Origin: Natrinema halophilum
GTDB taxonomy: Archaea; Halobacteriota; Halobacteria; Halobacteriales; Natrialbaceae
DNA length: 64,000 bases
Reading direction: 5' to 3'
Assembly (NCBI RefSeq): GCF_013402815.2
Contig: NZ_CP058601.1
Span: 4,154,001 to 4,218,000 of the forward strand
Positions 1 to 7,601 of the stretch are shown piece after piece (the stretch's first letter is position 1; each line of letters starts with the position of its first letter). The notes under the pieces are model-generated. The model saw only the letters and a program-made list of their open reading frames with translations, searched no databases and was not told the origin of the DNA. A program made the translations under genes and the position numbers.

Positions 1-232
1 CGAGATAGTCACGGCCTCGGTCCGTGATCTGGTATCGTCCATCCGCTATTTTTTCCACAAGACCATGCTCTGTGAACTCGGAAAGACGATTTGAGACGTG
101 CGGGCGAGTCATATCTAGATTGTAAGCGATTATCGCAGGGGATTGTACTGCAAGAATCTCGGGGTCACCTACGGCTTCGAGGATACGGAAATCTTCACGC
201 GACATCCAACTTGGTCGTTCTCGAATCGACAC
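1..232 (-). CDS. Winged-helix DNA-binding regulator, C-terminus cut by window edge
   Basis: About 77 residues are visible before the window edge. The reading includes SREDFRILEAVGDPEIL, then a recognition-helix-like stretch MTRPHVSNRLSEFTEHGLV and a wing ending in DGRYQITDRGRDYL, as in haloarchaeal PhiH1-repressor/MarR-like winged helices. I chose GTG at 232 because RERPSW before the internal Met (205) is typical of this family; ATG 205 is the alternative. It faces the gene at 451 across a promoter region carrying CGTAAT repeats, so it may control itself and that gene (inference). Target and ligand are unknown. Confidence 0.75.
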   Translation of the reverse strand, partial: MSIRERPSWMSREDFRILEAVGDPEILAVQSPAIIAYNLDMTRPHVSNRLSEFTEHGLVEKIADGRYQITDRGRDYL

Positions 233-288
233 GATTAGGCGCGAATACTCGTGCTGGGATCATTATTGTCATTAACCAAATACTATAC

Positions 289-316
289 CGTAATTCTTGA
301 TTACGATTCCGTAATC
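289..316. promoter_or_regulatory. CGTAAT operator-like repeats between divergent genes
   Basis: CGTAAT occurs at 289-294 and 310-315, and its reverse complement ATTACG at 300-305. The last two form the palindrome GATTACG-ATTC-CGTAATC at 299-316. The palindrome lies just upstream of a TATA-like box at 319-327 and near an AT-rich minus-strand promoter region (281-287). This geometry suggests an operator for the divergent winged-helix regulator; binding is inferred. Confidence 0.5.
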
Positions 317-318
317 AG

Positions 319-327
319 ATTTAAGTA
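319..327 (+). promoter_or_regulatory. TATA-like box for the rightward transcript
   Basis: ATTTAAGTA lies about 40 bp upstream of an ATG at 362 that has a strong GGAGG ribosome binding site (353-357). It abuts the CGTAAT palindrome, so a bound repressor would block TBP. Confidence 0.45.
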
Positions 328-361
328 CTATCCGGACCTGAGAGCCTATAACGGAGGCCAG

Positions 362-412
362 ATGAATCCACGACTACCCAAATCAGTCCTGAAAAGCGGA
401 CCCGGTGCCTGA
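362..412 (+). CDS. Possible 16-residue leader peptide
   Basis: An ATG at 362 follows GGAGG with a 4-nt gap and opens a 16-codon frame reading MNPRLPKSVLKSGPGA. Its TGA (410-412) sits inside the loop of a hairpin (CCGGTG 402-407, CACCGG 414-419). The next gene starts at 451 in another frame and has no recognisable ribosome site. That pattern is seen in translated leaders, but the frame is so short that it could be chance. There is no homology evidence. Confidence 0.35.
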   Translation: MNPRLPKSVLKSGPGA

Positions 413-450
413 ACACCGGCCCGCGTGGCTTCTGTTACCCACTGAAAGCC

Positions 451-939
451 ATGCCAGACGACGAGACGCGGGGTCTTGAAATCCTCGCTCGAGCAGACGC
501 ATCGCCCGCGAACCACCGACCGAGAGACGGCTGCCGCGCCTGGATCGAACTCACCGGTTTTCAGCGCGACTGTCTCGAGGCCCTCGCTCGGCGCGAGCGC
601 GACGGCCGCCCGTGTTATCCGTCGGGAATCGCGTGGACTCTCGTGCGCCGGTATCCCCGCGTCAGCCGCGCTCGGCTCGAACCGGCCTTGCGGGCGCTCT
701 GCAGGCGCGGCCTCGTCGCCGCAGGCGAGGAATCACCCGAGTACGACGGCCCGGACCGCCCCGCGACTGCCTACCGACTCACGGGTGCCGGGAACGCGCT
801 TCTCATCCAGCGCGCCGAACGGCTCGCCGCCCTCTGCGAACTCCGGGGTGTCGTGGTGGGCGGTGGAGCGAAACCGACCGATTGCGGCGACGCTGGGGGA
901 GAACCGGCCGCTCGAGGAGCGGACGATCGAACCGACTGA
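451..939 (+). CDS. PadR-like winged-helix protein
   Basis: This 162-residue protein has a central region (about 30-115) beginning WIELTGFQRDCLEALARRE. Predicted helices follow, with SRARLEPALRALCRRGLVAAG as a likely recognition helix, and then a wing ending in TAYRLTGAGNALL. That order matches the haloarchaeal PadR-like helix-turn-helix family. The tail (from about 130) is low-complexity Gly/Ala/Asp. The start at 451 has no clear ribosome site and may depend on the short upstream frame. Function beyond DNA binding is not known. Confidence 0.6.
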   Translation: MPDDETRGLEILARADASPANHRPRDGCRAWIELTGFQRDCLEALARRERDGRPCYPSGIAWTLVRRYPRVSRARLEPALRALCRRGLVAAGEESPEYDGPDRPATAYRLTGAGNALLIQRAERLAALCELRGVVVGGGAKPTDCGDAGGEPAARGADDRTD

Positions 940-958
940 TCGGAACTCGAGGCGACTT

Positions 959-1147
959 TCACTCCCAGAATGCGGCGTTTCCCAGACAGTAGAAAAAACC
1001 GACCCACCCGATGAAGAGGCCGCCGATTATCACCAGGAAATCCGCCAGTTGGGTGCCGACGATGAAGTCGTACCCGATACCGATCGTCAACAAAACGAGT
1101 GAAACGCCGATCAGGATATGACAGCGTCGTTCGGCTTTCGGATCCAT
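959..1147 (-). CDS. Small two-helix membrane protein
   Basis: The 62-residue product has a short charged N-terminus (MDPKAERR), then two hydrophobic segments at about 9-30 and 34-58. It looks like a small integral membrane protein of a kind common in haloarchaea. It converges with the gene ending at 939, leaving 19 bp. No catalytic or binding motif is visible and no function is assigned. Confidence 0.55.
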   Translation of the reverse strand: MDPKAERRCHILIGVSLVLLTIGIGYDFIVGTQLADFLVIIGGLFIGWVGFFYCLGNAAFWE

Positions 1148-1262
1148 ACGCGTTTGTATCTCGATCTACGGTAAATAGCCTATCTCACGAGCTGATGAGT
1201 TCGATGGCCGATGACGTATCCATCCCCCAGCACCCGGCTGCAACCGTTCCACGGCATCCGGC

Positions 1263-1991
1263 TCACGACCGCGCAATCCCCGTATCACAGACCACACACG
1301 ACTGAAGCCCGTTCGTGTCCGAGAAGCGATCGAACAGCGCAGAGAGCCGGACGTCGTGGCTCGCGAGCACGCCGCCCGCCTCGAGATGGGCCAGCGCGGT
1401 CTCGTACTCGAAGCGCATGTGGGGCAGCCGATGGTCCGAATCGTGGAGGAACAGGTCGACGGGGCCGATGCGCTCGAGCAGGTCGGGTAACACCTCCCGC
1501 GCATCGCCCCGGTGGAAATGCCAGCGGTCGCGACACCGGTCGGGGATCAGGTGGCCGTACTCGAACGGGCCGGGCGGACCGCCAGGAAGGTCCACCGAGT
1601 GAAGCGTTCCGCCGCCGTTTTCGACCATCGCGGCGAGGATGTGCGCGTCGAACGAGCCGTAGAGGACGCCGGTTTCCACGGCGGTCTCGATCCCCAGCGC
1701 GCGACAGACGACGTAGAGGGTGACGCCGTCGCGCCAGTGGGTGGTGCCGGTGGCGACTCCCGCGTCGTGGACGTCGGCGACGCGGTCGGCGTAGGTATCG
1801 TGAAACCACTCGAGGGACTCGTACTCGCGTTCGTACCCTCGCAGTTCGGCGACCGACGCCGGCAGGATCTCGGCCAGTCTGTCGGCCCGGTCGCGGGTCT
1901 CGCGGCCGTAGTCGAGTCGGCGGCGTTCGAGTCCCAGCCGGGCCTTCCGAAACGCGTAGATCGCGTCTCGGACGGCGTTCGTATCCGTCAT
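1263..1991 (-). CDS. Class I SAM-dependent methyltransferase (Methyltransf_24 type)
   Basis: The 242-residue protein starts with a basic helical region (1-60). The Rossmann core follows: AVETGVLYGSFDAHILAAM is the SAM-binding loop, TLHSVDLPG carries the acidic residue after strand 2, and DLFLHDSDH is the post-motif II acidic/His stretch. This set is usual for the Methyltransf_24/cephalosporin hydroxylase-like group acting on sugars or small molecules. Its ATG overlaps the stop of the upstream sulfatase-like gene by 4 bp, so the two are translationally coupled. The substrate is unknown; glycan methylation is an inference from the partner. Confidence 0.75.
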   Translation of the reverse strand: MTDTNAVRDAIYAFRKARLGLERRRLDYGRETRDRADRLAEILPASVAELRGYEREYESLEWFHDTYADRVADVHDAGVATGTTHWRDGVTLYVVCRALGIETAVETGVLYGSFDAHILAAMVENGGGTLHSVDLPGGPPGPFEYGHLIPDRCRDRWHFHRGDAREVLPDLLERIGPVDLFLHDSDHRLPHMRFEYETALAHLEAGGVLASHDVRLSALFDRFSDTNGLQSCVVCDTGIARS

Positions 1992-3040
1992 CGGTACCCA
2001 AGCGCCTCGAGGCGAGAGTCGATGTCGTCACTATCGCTCGTATCGGTCTCGTGGATGCCGTCGGGAAGAACGGGGTCGGCGGTTCCCAGATCCTGACCCT
2101 TGCGGACCACCCAGGGAACCCGCCGGATTGCAGGGACCGGCGTCCCGGGTGGATGCGACCAGACGCCGAACTCACCGAGGCCGTTCCCGTGATCGCTCGT
2201 CATCGCGACGGTACCATCGCAGTTCGTAAGCAGGCGCACCAGATCGTCGAGGACCCACTCGAGGTTGTCCCGGTACGCTCCCCAGACCGCCTCGAACGAG
2301 AGGTCGCCGTCGCGGAGGCGCAGCCAGGGATCGTTCGTGGAATCGCCGTCATCCTCCGCTTCGGCTTCGGCGAGCGCCTCGAGTGCTTCGCGTTCTTCGG
2401 GCAGGAGATCCTCTATATCGAGGTCGTCGTCGTCGCCGTTACCATCGGCGAACTGGCCCCAGTGTTCGATGTCAGCCGAGCCGAAGAACCACTCCGCTCG
2501 CGACCGGAAGGGTGCGTGGGGTTGCATGTAGTGGACGATGACACGGTCGACGCCCAGTGTCTCGCGCTCGTTCCAGATGGCGATCGCAGCGTCGGTCAAC
2601 GGCTCGGGCGGGATCGTCGAAATGTCGTCGTCGACCCAGTCGTCCCGCCAGGCTTCGTGGAAGACGGCGAAATCGTCGCTCGTCAACGGGAGGACGTCGT
2701 CGGAGGTCACGAGAAGGTGATCACAGGGCTGCGATGAAAACGGATTGCCGGTCACGTAGGCGGTCCGCGACATCACCTCGCGATACTGTGGATCGAACGT
2801 TCGGTCCATCCACTCGGCGGACTGCGATCCGACAGACCAGAGCGATCCAACCGTCTCGGGATCGGGAAGCGCCTCGTGACCTGCCGTCGCAACCTCCCGC
2901 ATGAGATCGAGACGGCAGCCGTCGAGCACACAACAGATGTCCCACTCGCGCTCCCAGATTGGCGTCGCTGGAAGGAATCGCGAAAGGGCGGCCCCGAGAC
3001 GGCCAGTCACTATCTTCCCGGGTAGCGTCACAAAGTCCAT
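1988..3040 (-). CDS. Sulfatase / alkaline phosphatase-superfamily hydrolase
   Basis: The 350-residue protein carries DICCVLDGCRLDLM (metal-binding Asp and nucleophile region), VIVHYMQPHAPF (residues about 175-186) and the late metal motif MTSDHGNGLGE. These are hallmarks of the alkaline phosphatase/sulfatase fold. No secretion signal is obvious, so it is probably cytoplasmic or membrane-peripheral. I chose the ATG at 3040 because MDFVTLPGKIV resembles starts in this group; a TTG at 3097 would add 19 residues. It is coupled to the downstream methyltransferase by a 4-bp overlap. Such pairs occur near glycan genes, but the substrate is not known. Confidence 0.75.
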   Translation of the reverse strand: MDFVTLPGKIVTGRLGAALSRFLPATPIWEREWDICCVLDGCRLDLMREVATAGHEALPDPETVGSLWSVGSQSAEWMDRTFDPQYREVMSRTAYVTGNPFSSQPCDHLLVTSDDVLPLTSDDFAVFHEAWRDDWVDDDISTIPPEPLTDAAIAIWNERETLGVDRVIVHYMQPHAPFRSRAEWFFGSADIEHWGQFADGNGDDDDLDIEDLLPEEREALEALAEAEAEDDGDSTNDPWLRLRDGDLSFEAVWGAYRDNLEWVLDDLVRLLTNCDGTVAMTSDHGNGLGEFGVWSHPPGTPVPAIRRVPWVVRKGQDLGTADPVLPDGIHETDTSDSDDIDSRLEALGYR

Positions 3041-3271
3041 CGGCGTCTGTTCCTGTGTGGGTTCTACACGCGGTTCTGTTAGAAGCTTTTGATCCAACAG
3101 TTACCTATCACGACCAACGGATACTGACGCGTTCGAACTCTTCGGCTTCGCTGTGCCGTCCGCCGGATTCCGTTGCGAGTAACTCGCAAGTATGCCACAC
3201 GGTAACAAGGCTTATTACATCGCTGTTCGTAGCGTTGTTTGAGGACCGACGAAACAGGTCCGTGTGACGAA

Positions 3272-3589
3272 ATGAGTTCCTCACCACCGAAAGCAGAAAC
3301 GTACGAAGTCACGCTCTCTAGAGACGAACAATGGGTCGTCCACCACGTCCTGTCGAACCGCGTCGATGACGCTCTCGACGCCGACGAGGCCCCGCCGGAG
3401 TGGGTTCTCGAAGTACTCGAGGCGATCGAGACGGGGGGCGACACGGACAGGATCACCGGCTCGCAGACTGATCACCTCTATGATGCGATGACAGCGTACG
3501 TCGACCGTGAGGAGACGCCGGACCGTGACGTCAATGACGGATCGGCCGTTCTCGCTCGACTCGAAGAGATCCGCAGTGGACGGGCCTAG
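3272..3589 (+). CDS. Small conserved haloarchaeal acidic protein
   Basis: The 105-residue acidic protein has the core TYEVTLSRDEQWVVHHVLSNR followed by helices around PPEWVLEVLEAIETG and ITGSQTDHLYDAMTAYVD. I associate this pattern with a family of small haloarchaeal proteins of unknown function; the exact DUF was not verified. The internal ATG at 3272 is preferred over 3239 because MSSSPP is a typical start. No TM segment or metal site is visible. Confidence 0.6.
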   Translation: MSSSPPKAETYEVTLSRDEQWVVHHVLSNRVDDALDADEAPPEWVLEVLEAIETGGDTDRITGSQTDHLYDAMTAYVDREETPDRDVNDGSAVLARLEEIRSGRA

Positions 3590-3667
3590 TGGTTGCGGCC
3601 GGGCGTAGCATTTCGATTGCGGTGTTGGCGATCGGTACGGTTCTGCGTCGTCTTTCTCGCGTGTTTC

Positions 3668-3988
3668 TCAGGGCCGCGTCGTCGCCCAGACAGCCGTAAT
3701 CGCGAGTACGGCGGCGGGGGCCAGCGGCAGGATGAGGAGTGCGAACCGATACCCTTCTGCACCAGGTGGGACGAAGAAGATGGCGGCTGGAACGACGAGA
3801 AACGCAAAGACGATCACGGCGACGAGCAGCCACCCGCGCCAGTCGAACTCGCGGTCGGCCGTCTCGGGATGAGGGGACTCACTCCCGGGGTCGCTGTTAC
3901 CCGGCTCACCGGACTTTTCCGTGCCATCCGTTTCGGCGTCGAATCCCGATGGAGTATGGACGTAGCCGCCGTCGTCGCTCGGACTCAC
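3668..3988 (-). CDS. Two-helix membrane protein with acidic N-terminus
   Basis: The 106-residue product starts at a GTG. Its N-terminal half is acidic and Ser/Gly-rich, ending in EFDWRGW. Two transmembrane segments follow, near 52-72 (WLLVAVIVFAFLVVPAAIFF) and 80-102. The soluble part is probably cytoplasmic. It converges with the preceding plus-strand gene. Function is unknown. Confidence 0.55.
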   Translation of the reverse strand: MSPSDDGGYVHTPSGFDAETDGTEKSGEPGNSDPGSESPHPETADREFDWRGWLLVAVIVFAFLVVPAAIFFVPPGAEGYRFALLILPLAPAAVLAITAVWATTRP

Positions 3989-4154
3989 TAGTCGACCGTT
4001 TCGGGCGCGCAGTGAAAGCCCTCACGGTTCCACAGCCGGCACTCGTCGACGAAATACAGGGGGCGCTTTCCCGTGGCGATCGGGACGTCGATCCGACGCG
4101 GCGATCGGGTACCACAGACCGATTCCCCGGATCGCACGAAGTGACGAAGACCCG

Positions 4155-5180
4155 CTACAGTTCGCTATCCGGGCGGACGACGACTTTGCCGAACCCTTCT
4201 CGATTCTCGATTATCTCGTGGGCGCGCTGGGACTCGCTCATCGGCAGGTCCTCGCGAATCGCCGGCTCGAAGGTGCCGTCCCAGACGAGCTCCATCACAT
4301 CATCGACCTGATCGGGCGTGGCCATCGTCGAGCCGATGATCTCGAGTTGATTCCAGAAGATACGGGGAATGTCCGTCTCGGGATTGCCGCCGGCGGTGCC
4401 GCCGCACGTAACGAGACGGCCACCTTTGGTGAGGCTCGCGAGCGAGTTTTGCCAGGTCGGCGCACCGACGTGTTCGACGACCACGTCGACGCCGCGGCCG
4501 TCGGTTTCGGATCGAACCCAGTCCGCGAAGTCCTCTTCCTCGTAGTTACAGACGTGATCCGCACCGTGTTCGCGGGCGTAGTCGAGCTTTTCCTCCGTGC
4601 TGCCGGTCGCGTACACTTCCGCGCCTGCGTAATCGGCGATCTGGAGGGCGGCGTGGCCGACCCCGCCACTCGCACCCAGGACGAGGACCGACTCACCAGC
4701 TTCGAGGTCTGCGCGTTCGATTAGCATCCGCCAGGCGGTCTGGAAGACGAGACAACTCGAGCCGGCGACCTCCCAATCGACGTCCTCCGGAACCGGAATC
4801 AAGTTATCCGCCGGAATCGCAGCGTACTCGGCGTGAATACCCGGAACGTGTTCGCCGATGATGTGATAGTGCGGGTCGAGCGTCGGGTCGTCCTTTCGCA
4901 GATCGCCGACGCCAGCCGAGAGCGCGACGCGATCACCTGCTTCGAATCGTGTCACGCCCTCGCCGACTTCCTCCACGATACCCGCACCGTCGCTGCCCGG
5001 GATGTGTGGCATCTCGAGGTCGAGCCCCGGCATTCCTCGTCGTGTCCAGATATCCAGGTGATTAAGCGCAGCCGCCTTGATGTCGACCAGAACCTCGTCT
5101 CGTCCCACTTCGGGATCGGGATACTCGCCGTACTCCAGGACGTCGGTGTCGCCGTGCTCCGTGACTTTGACTGCTTGCAT
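4155..5180 (-). CDS. MDR-superfamily NAD(P)-dependent oxidoreductase, quinone-oxidoreductase/ADH-like
   Basis: The 341-residue medium-chain dehydrogenase has an N-terminal GroES-like domain (MQAVKVTEHG..., IPGSDGAGIVEEVG) and a Rossmann domain with LGASGGVGHAALQ at about 165-178. The catalytic-zinc Cys of alcohol dehydrogenases is replaced in AALNHLDIW, and the GHE motif reads GSD. It is therefore closer to the zinc-free quinone oxidoreductase/zeta-crystallin branch. A start at 5180 gives the conserved MQAVKV N-terminus; 5273 would add an unrelated extension. It diverges from moaB across about 98 bp. The substrate cannot be deduced. Confidence 0.85.
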   Translation of the reverse strand: MQAVKVTEHGDTDVLEYGEYPDPEVGRDEVLVDIKAAALNHLDIWTRRGMPGLDLEMPHIPGSDGAGIVEEVGEGVTRFEAGDRVALSAGVGDLRKDDPTLDPHYHIIGEHVPGIHAEYAAIPADNLIPVPEDVDWEVAGSSCLVFQTAWRMLIERADLEAGESVLVLGASGGVGHAALQIADYAGAEVYATGSTEEKLDYAREHGADHVCNYEEEDFADWVRSETDGRGVDVVVEHVGAPTWQNSLASLTKGGRLVTCGGTAGGNPETDIPRIFWNQLEIIGSTMATPDQVDDVMELVWDGTFEPAIREDLPMSESQRAHEIIENREGFGKVVVRPDSEL

Positions 5181-5278
5181 ATGGTGAGCAACGGAAACGC
5201 CGTCTATAACAGTTGGGCAATCTACTGACGGTGCTTTTTTCAGCCAGTATTTTATTTGCTGGTCATCGAACACGGTAT

Positions 5279-5860
5279 ATGGCCGAATCGGACGCGAACG
5301 AGAGCGACGACCCTTCCGAGGGGACGCTCTGTACCGGCGTCGTTACTATCTCGTCGGACCGTGGCCTCGAGGACGATCCCGCCGGATCGGCAATCGCCGA
5401 TGCGCTCGAGACTGCTGGGAGTGAAATTACGGTGCGTGAACACGTCAACTCGGACTACGACCAGATCCAGTCGATCGTCTCCCGACTCATCGATCGAGAC
5501 GACGTCGACGTCGTCATCACAGCCGGTGGGACGGGCGTCGAACCGACCGATGATACCATCGAGGCGGTCGAACCGCTACTGGAGAAAGAACTGACCGCCT
5601 TCGGGGACCTGATTACTACACTGTCCTACGAGCAGATCGGGACGCGAGTCGTCACCGTCCGAACGCTTTCGGGTGTCGCCGAGGGAACGGCGATATTCTG
5701 TCTACCCGGTATCGTCGAAACGGTCGAACTCGCGCTGAACGAAATCATCCTCGTGGAAGGGACGACGATCGTCGAACGCTTGCGGGGCGATGGGCCGAAC
5801 GCAGCGGCCGATCCGGACGCCGAACCGAACGATGTCGACGCGGCGGACCGGGACCCGTAA
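5279..5860 (+). CDS. moaB: MoaB/Mog-family molybdenum cofactor biosynthesis protein
   Basis: The 193-residue protein matches MoaB: GVVTISSDRGLEDDPAGSAI near the N-terminus, DVDVVITAGGTGVEPTDDT as the molybdopterin-binding GGTG loop, and LPGIVETVELALNEII near the C-terminus. The family adenylylates molybdopterin before metal insertion. The ATG at 5279 (MAESDANESD) starts an acidic extension typical of haloarchaea; the frame is open to 5213 but hydrophobic there. No other Mo-cofactor gene adjoins it, although a MoaD-like protein is encoded at 22338. Confidence 0.87.
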   Translation: MAESDANESDDPSEGTLCTGVVTISSDRGLEDDPAGSAIADALETAGSEITVREHVNSDYDQIQSIVSRLIDRDDVDVVITAGGTGVEPTDDTIEAVEPLLEKELTAFGDLITTLSYEQIGTRVVTVRTLSGVAEGTAIFCLPGIVETVELALNEIILVEGTTIVERLRGDGPNAAADPDAEPNDVDAADRDP

Positions 5861-6201
5861 GCGCCGCGCGAGTGCGGGTACGGTCGACGACCGTTCTGGC
5901 CGGTTCCCGCCCGGTCGGTCCTCGAGTTCGGACTCGTCTGGCGAGCCCATACGACGGGAAGAAACCGTATGGCGGCGAGGCCGGGAGGGCGGTGGCAGTG
6001 GTGGACACTCGACGGGAGACGGCGGGAACGAGAAACCGCCGAAAGAGAGGTGAATACCCGCCGCCCATCGCTACCTCGTTAGCCGGGCGCAATGGTATCT
6101 CCGCGGGGCCGACAGTAAGCACGGAATCCGCGGGCGCAATGGTATCTCCGCGGGGCCGACAGTAAGCACGGAATCCGCGGCTGCGGTCAGTCACGGGTTC
6201 G
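5861..6201. other. Non-coding stretch downstream of moaB
   Basis: No convincing gene is seen in these 341 bp on either strand. A hairpin-capable CATACG...CGTATG lies near 5949-5972, and a perfect 47-bp tandem duplication occupies the right half. Confidence 0.5.
6084..6180. repeat. 47-bp perfect tandem duplication
   Basis: A 47-bp unit beginning CGGGCGCAATGGTATCTCCG runs from 6084 to 6130 and is repeated exactly from 6131 to 6177, with 3 more matching bases. It lies in non-coding DNA just beyond the stop of the small AsnC-type gene. Perfect identity points to a recent duplication. Confidence 0.9.
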
Positions 6202-6432
6202 TCAGTCCATCGCGATGTACGTCTGCGTGTCCTCGATGCCGTCGATAGCTTGTATTCGGGTGGCGGCGATCTCTTTGACTTCCGCGGGCGTTTCGACCCG
6301 GGCTTTCGCGATCAGGTCGACATCCCCTGCGACGATGTGGACAGACTGTACGCCCGCGATAGATTCGATGCTGTCTTTGAGTCGATCCGCCTCGCCCGTA
6401 TTTGCTTTGATCATAACGAATGCCGTGACCAT
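6202..6432 (-). CDS. Stand-alone Lrp/AsnC ligand-binding (RAM) domain protein
   Basis: The 76-residue protein is only the RAM (AsnC_trans_reg) domain: MVTAFVMIKANTGEADRL, then VQSVHIVAGDVDLIAKA and GIEDTQTYIAMD. The DNA-binding helix-turn-helix of full Lrp proteins is absent. Its ATG overlaps the trkA stop by one base (TGATG), so it is translationally coupled to TrkA. A second stand-alone RAM protein lies on the other side of trkA. RAM domains bind amino acids and form oligomers; a ligand-sensing role with TrkA is inferred. Confidence 0.85.
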   Translation of the reverse strand: MVTAFVMIKANTGEADRLKDSIESIAGVQSVHIVAGDVDLIAKARVETPAEVKEIAATRIQAIDGIEDTQTYIAMD

Positions 6433-7172
6433 CAGTTGACACCTCCAGTGTCGGTATCCGTGTCGAATTCCGTCGTTACGGAATCGGTGCCCGCGTTTGC
6501 GTCCGCTCGACCGGCCGTCTCGCCTACCAGCAACTGGCGTACCTCGCTGAGAACGTCGAAATCCGTGAGGACGACGAGTCGGTCGCCGTCCTCGAGCGTG
6601 AGATCGGCGTTTGGAATGCCAAGCGGCTGGTCGCGTTTGCCGAACGCGAGGACGGTCGCGTCGGCGGGCAACTGCAGTTCGCTGATCGTGTACCCGTTGA
6701 CGGGGGCTGAGTCTGTTATCGTGAGCTCGACGACCTGCAGAGACGGTGCGATGTCTGCGATAGCGCGGATCGTTCCGCCGAGCATAGCGTTTTTCGCGCC
6801 GATCGCGCCGAGGCGCTCGGGGTAAACTACCTCGTCGACCTGATCGGCATACTCGCGGTAGATACCTTCGCGATAGGCTTCGTCGATTCGCATTACCGTC
6901 CGACAGCCGTAGTGACTGGCTATCATACAGGCCGTGAAGTTAACGTTGAGATCGCCGGTCAACGCCCCGACGGCGTCTGCCTGTGTGACGCCGGCTTCCT
7001 CGAGAACGGCTTCGCGAGAGCCGTCTCCTTCGACGACGGTGAATTCCTGATTTCGGGCGCGTCTGATCCTCCTATCGTCACGTTCGATCAGCGACACCTC
7101 GTGGCCCTCGTCACGGACGACGCGTGCTGTGCGCAGTCCGACTCGTCCAGCCCCGATAATCACGAACCGCAT
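6432..7172 (-). CDS. trkA: TrkA-type RCK potassium-transport regulatory protein
   Basis: The 246-residue protein has an RCK-N Rossmann domain (MRFVIIGAGRVGLRTARVV with the GxGxxG nucleotide loop, LIERDD acidic end, VVEGDGS) and an RCK-C domain from about 140 (VVELTITDSAPVNG ... LEDGDRLVVLTD). Such proteins gate Trk/Ktr potassium channels by binding NAD(H) or ATP. A Thr/Asp-rich tail of about 25 residues closes the protein. The ATG at 7172 fits a TATA-like box at 7197-7205 for a leaderless message. No transmembrane TrkH partner lies in the window. Confidence 0.88.
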   Translation of the reverse strand: MRFVIIGAGRVGLRTARVVRDEGHEVSLIERDDRRIRRARNQEFTVVEGDGSREAVLEEAGVTQADAVGALTGDLNVNFTACMIASHYGCRTVMRIDEAYREGIYREYADQVDEVVYPERLGAIGAKNAMLGGTIRAIADIAPSLQVVELTITDSAPVNGYTISELQLPADATVLAFGKRDQPLGIPNADLTLEDGDRLVVLTDFDVLSEVRQLLVGETAGRADANAGTDSVTTEFDTDTDTGGVN

Positions 7173-7196
7173 GGACAGGGATACGCTCGCACGGGT

Positions 7197-7205
7197 GAAT
7201 AAGTT
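7197..7205 (-). promoter_or_regulatory. TATA-like box for leaderless trkA
   Basis: On the minus strand AACTTATTC is centred about 29 bp upstream of the trkA ATG at 7172, the spacing expected for a leaderless haloarchaeal transcript. Confidence 0.45.
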
Positions 7206-7306
7206 TGCCCCAGCGTACCATGGTAAAAGTTCGAACGGCACCGCTCGAGAGACGACGAAGTGGGAGGCCGCCGGGTTACCGGCCGAAGCGGCTGTGACCG
7301 GGTAGA

Positions 7307-7537
7307 TTATCCCATCGCAATGTAGGTCTTCGTGTCGGTGACACCGCTGAGTCCTTGCATGCTCGAGGAAACCGTCTGGAGCACATCGTAGACTTCCGGC
7401 GCGTTGACCTCCGCGATAATGTCGTAGTTACCAGCGACGATGTGGGCGTCGGCGACCAACTCGAGGTCGCCGATTTCCGCGAGAAGGCCCTCGGATTTTC
7501 CGGCGGCCGTTTTCACCATGATGAACGCGTGGACCAT
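7307..7537 (-). CDS. Stand-alone Lrp/AsnC ligand-binding (RAM) domain protein
   Basis: The 76-residue RAM-only protein reads MVHAFIMVKTAAGKSEGLL, ADAHIVAGNYDIIAEV and VTDTKTYIAMG. It is a paralogue of the RAM protein at 6202 with the same fold order and C-terminal IAM signature, and lacks any DNA-binding domain. The ATG at 7537 is preferred over 7561, because that start would add a non-conserved extension. It sits upstream of trkA in the same direction. A fragment closely matching its C-terminal half is found in inverted orientation at 7987-8125. Confidence 0.85.
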   Translation of the reverse strand: MVHAFIMVKTAAGKSEGLLAEIGDLELVADAHIVAGNYDIIAEVNAPEVYDVLQTVSSSMQGLSGVTDTKTYIAMG

Positions 7538-7601
7538 CGGCGGTGTGGTACACTCTATCATGACTAAAGCCTTTGCCCGATCCCGGGTCGTGTGACTTCG
7601 A

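Noticed and set aside
2051-2737. Long plus-strand frame opposite the sulfatase gene
   Set aside because: It lies antisense to a protein with clear sulfatase motifs; the long frame results from GC-rich codon bias.
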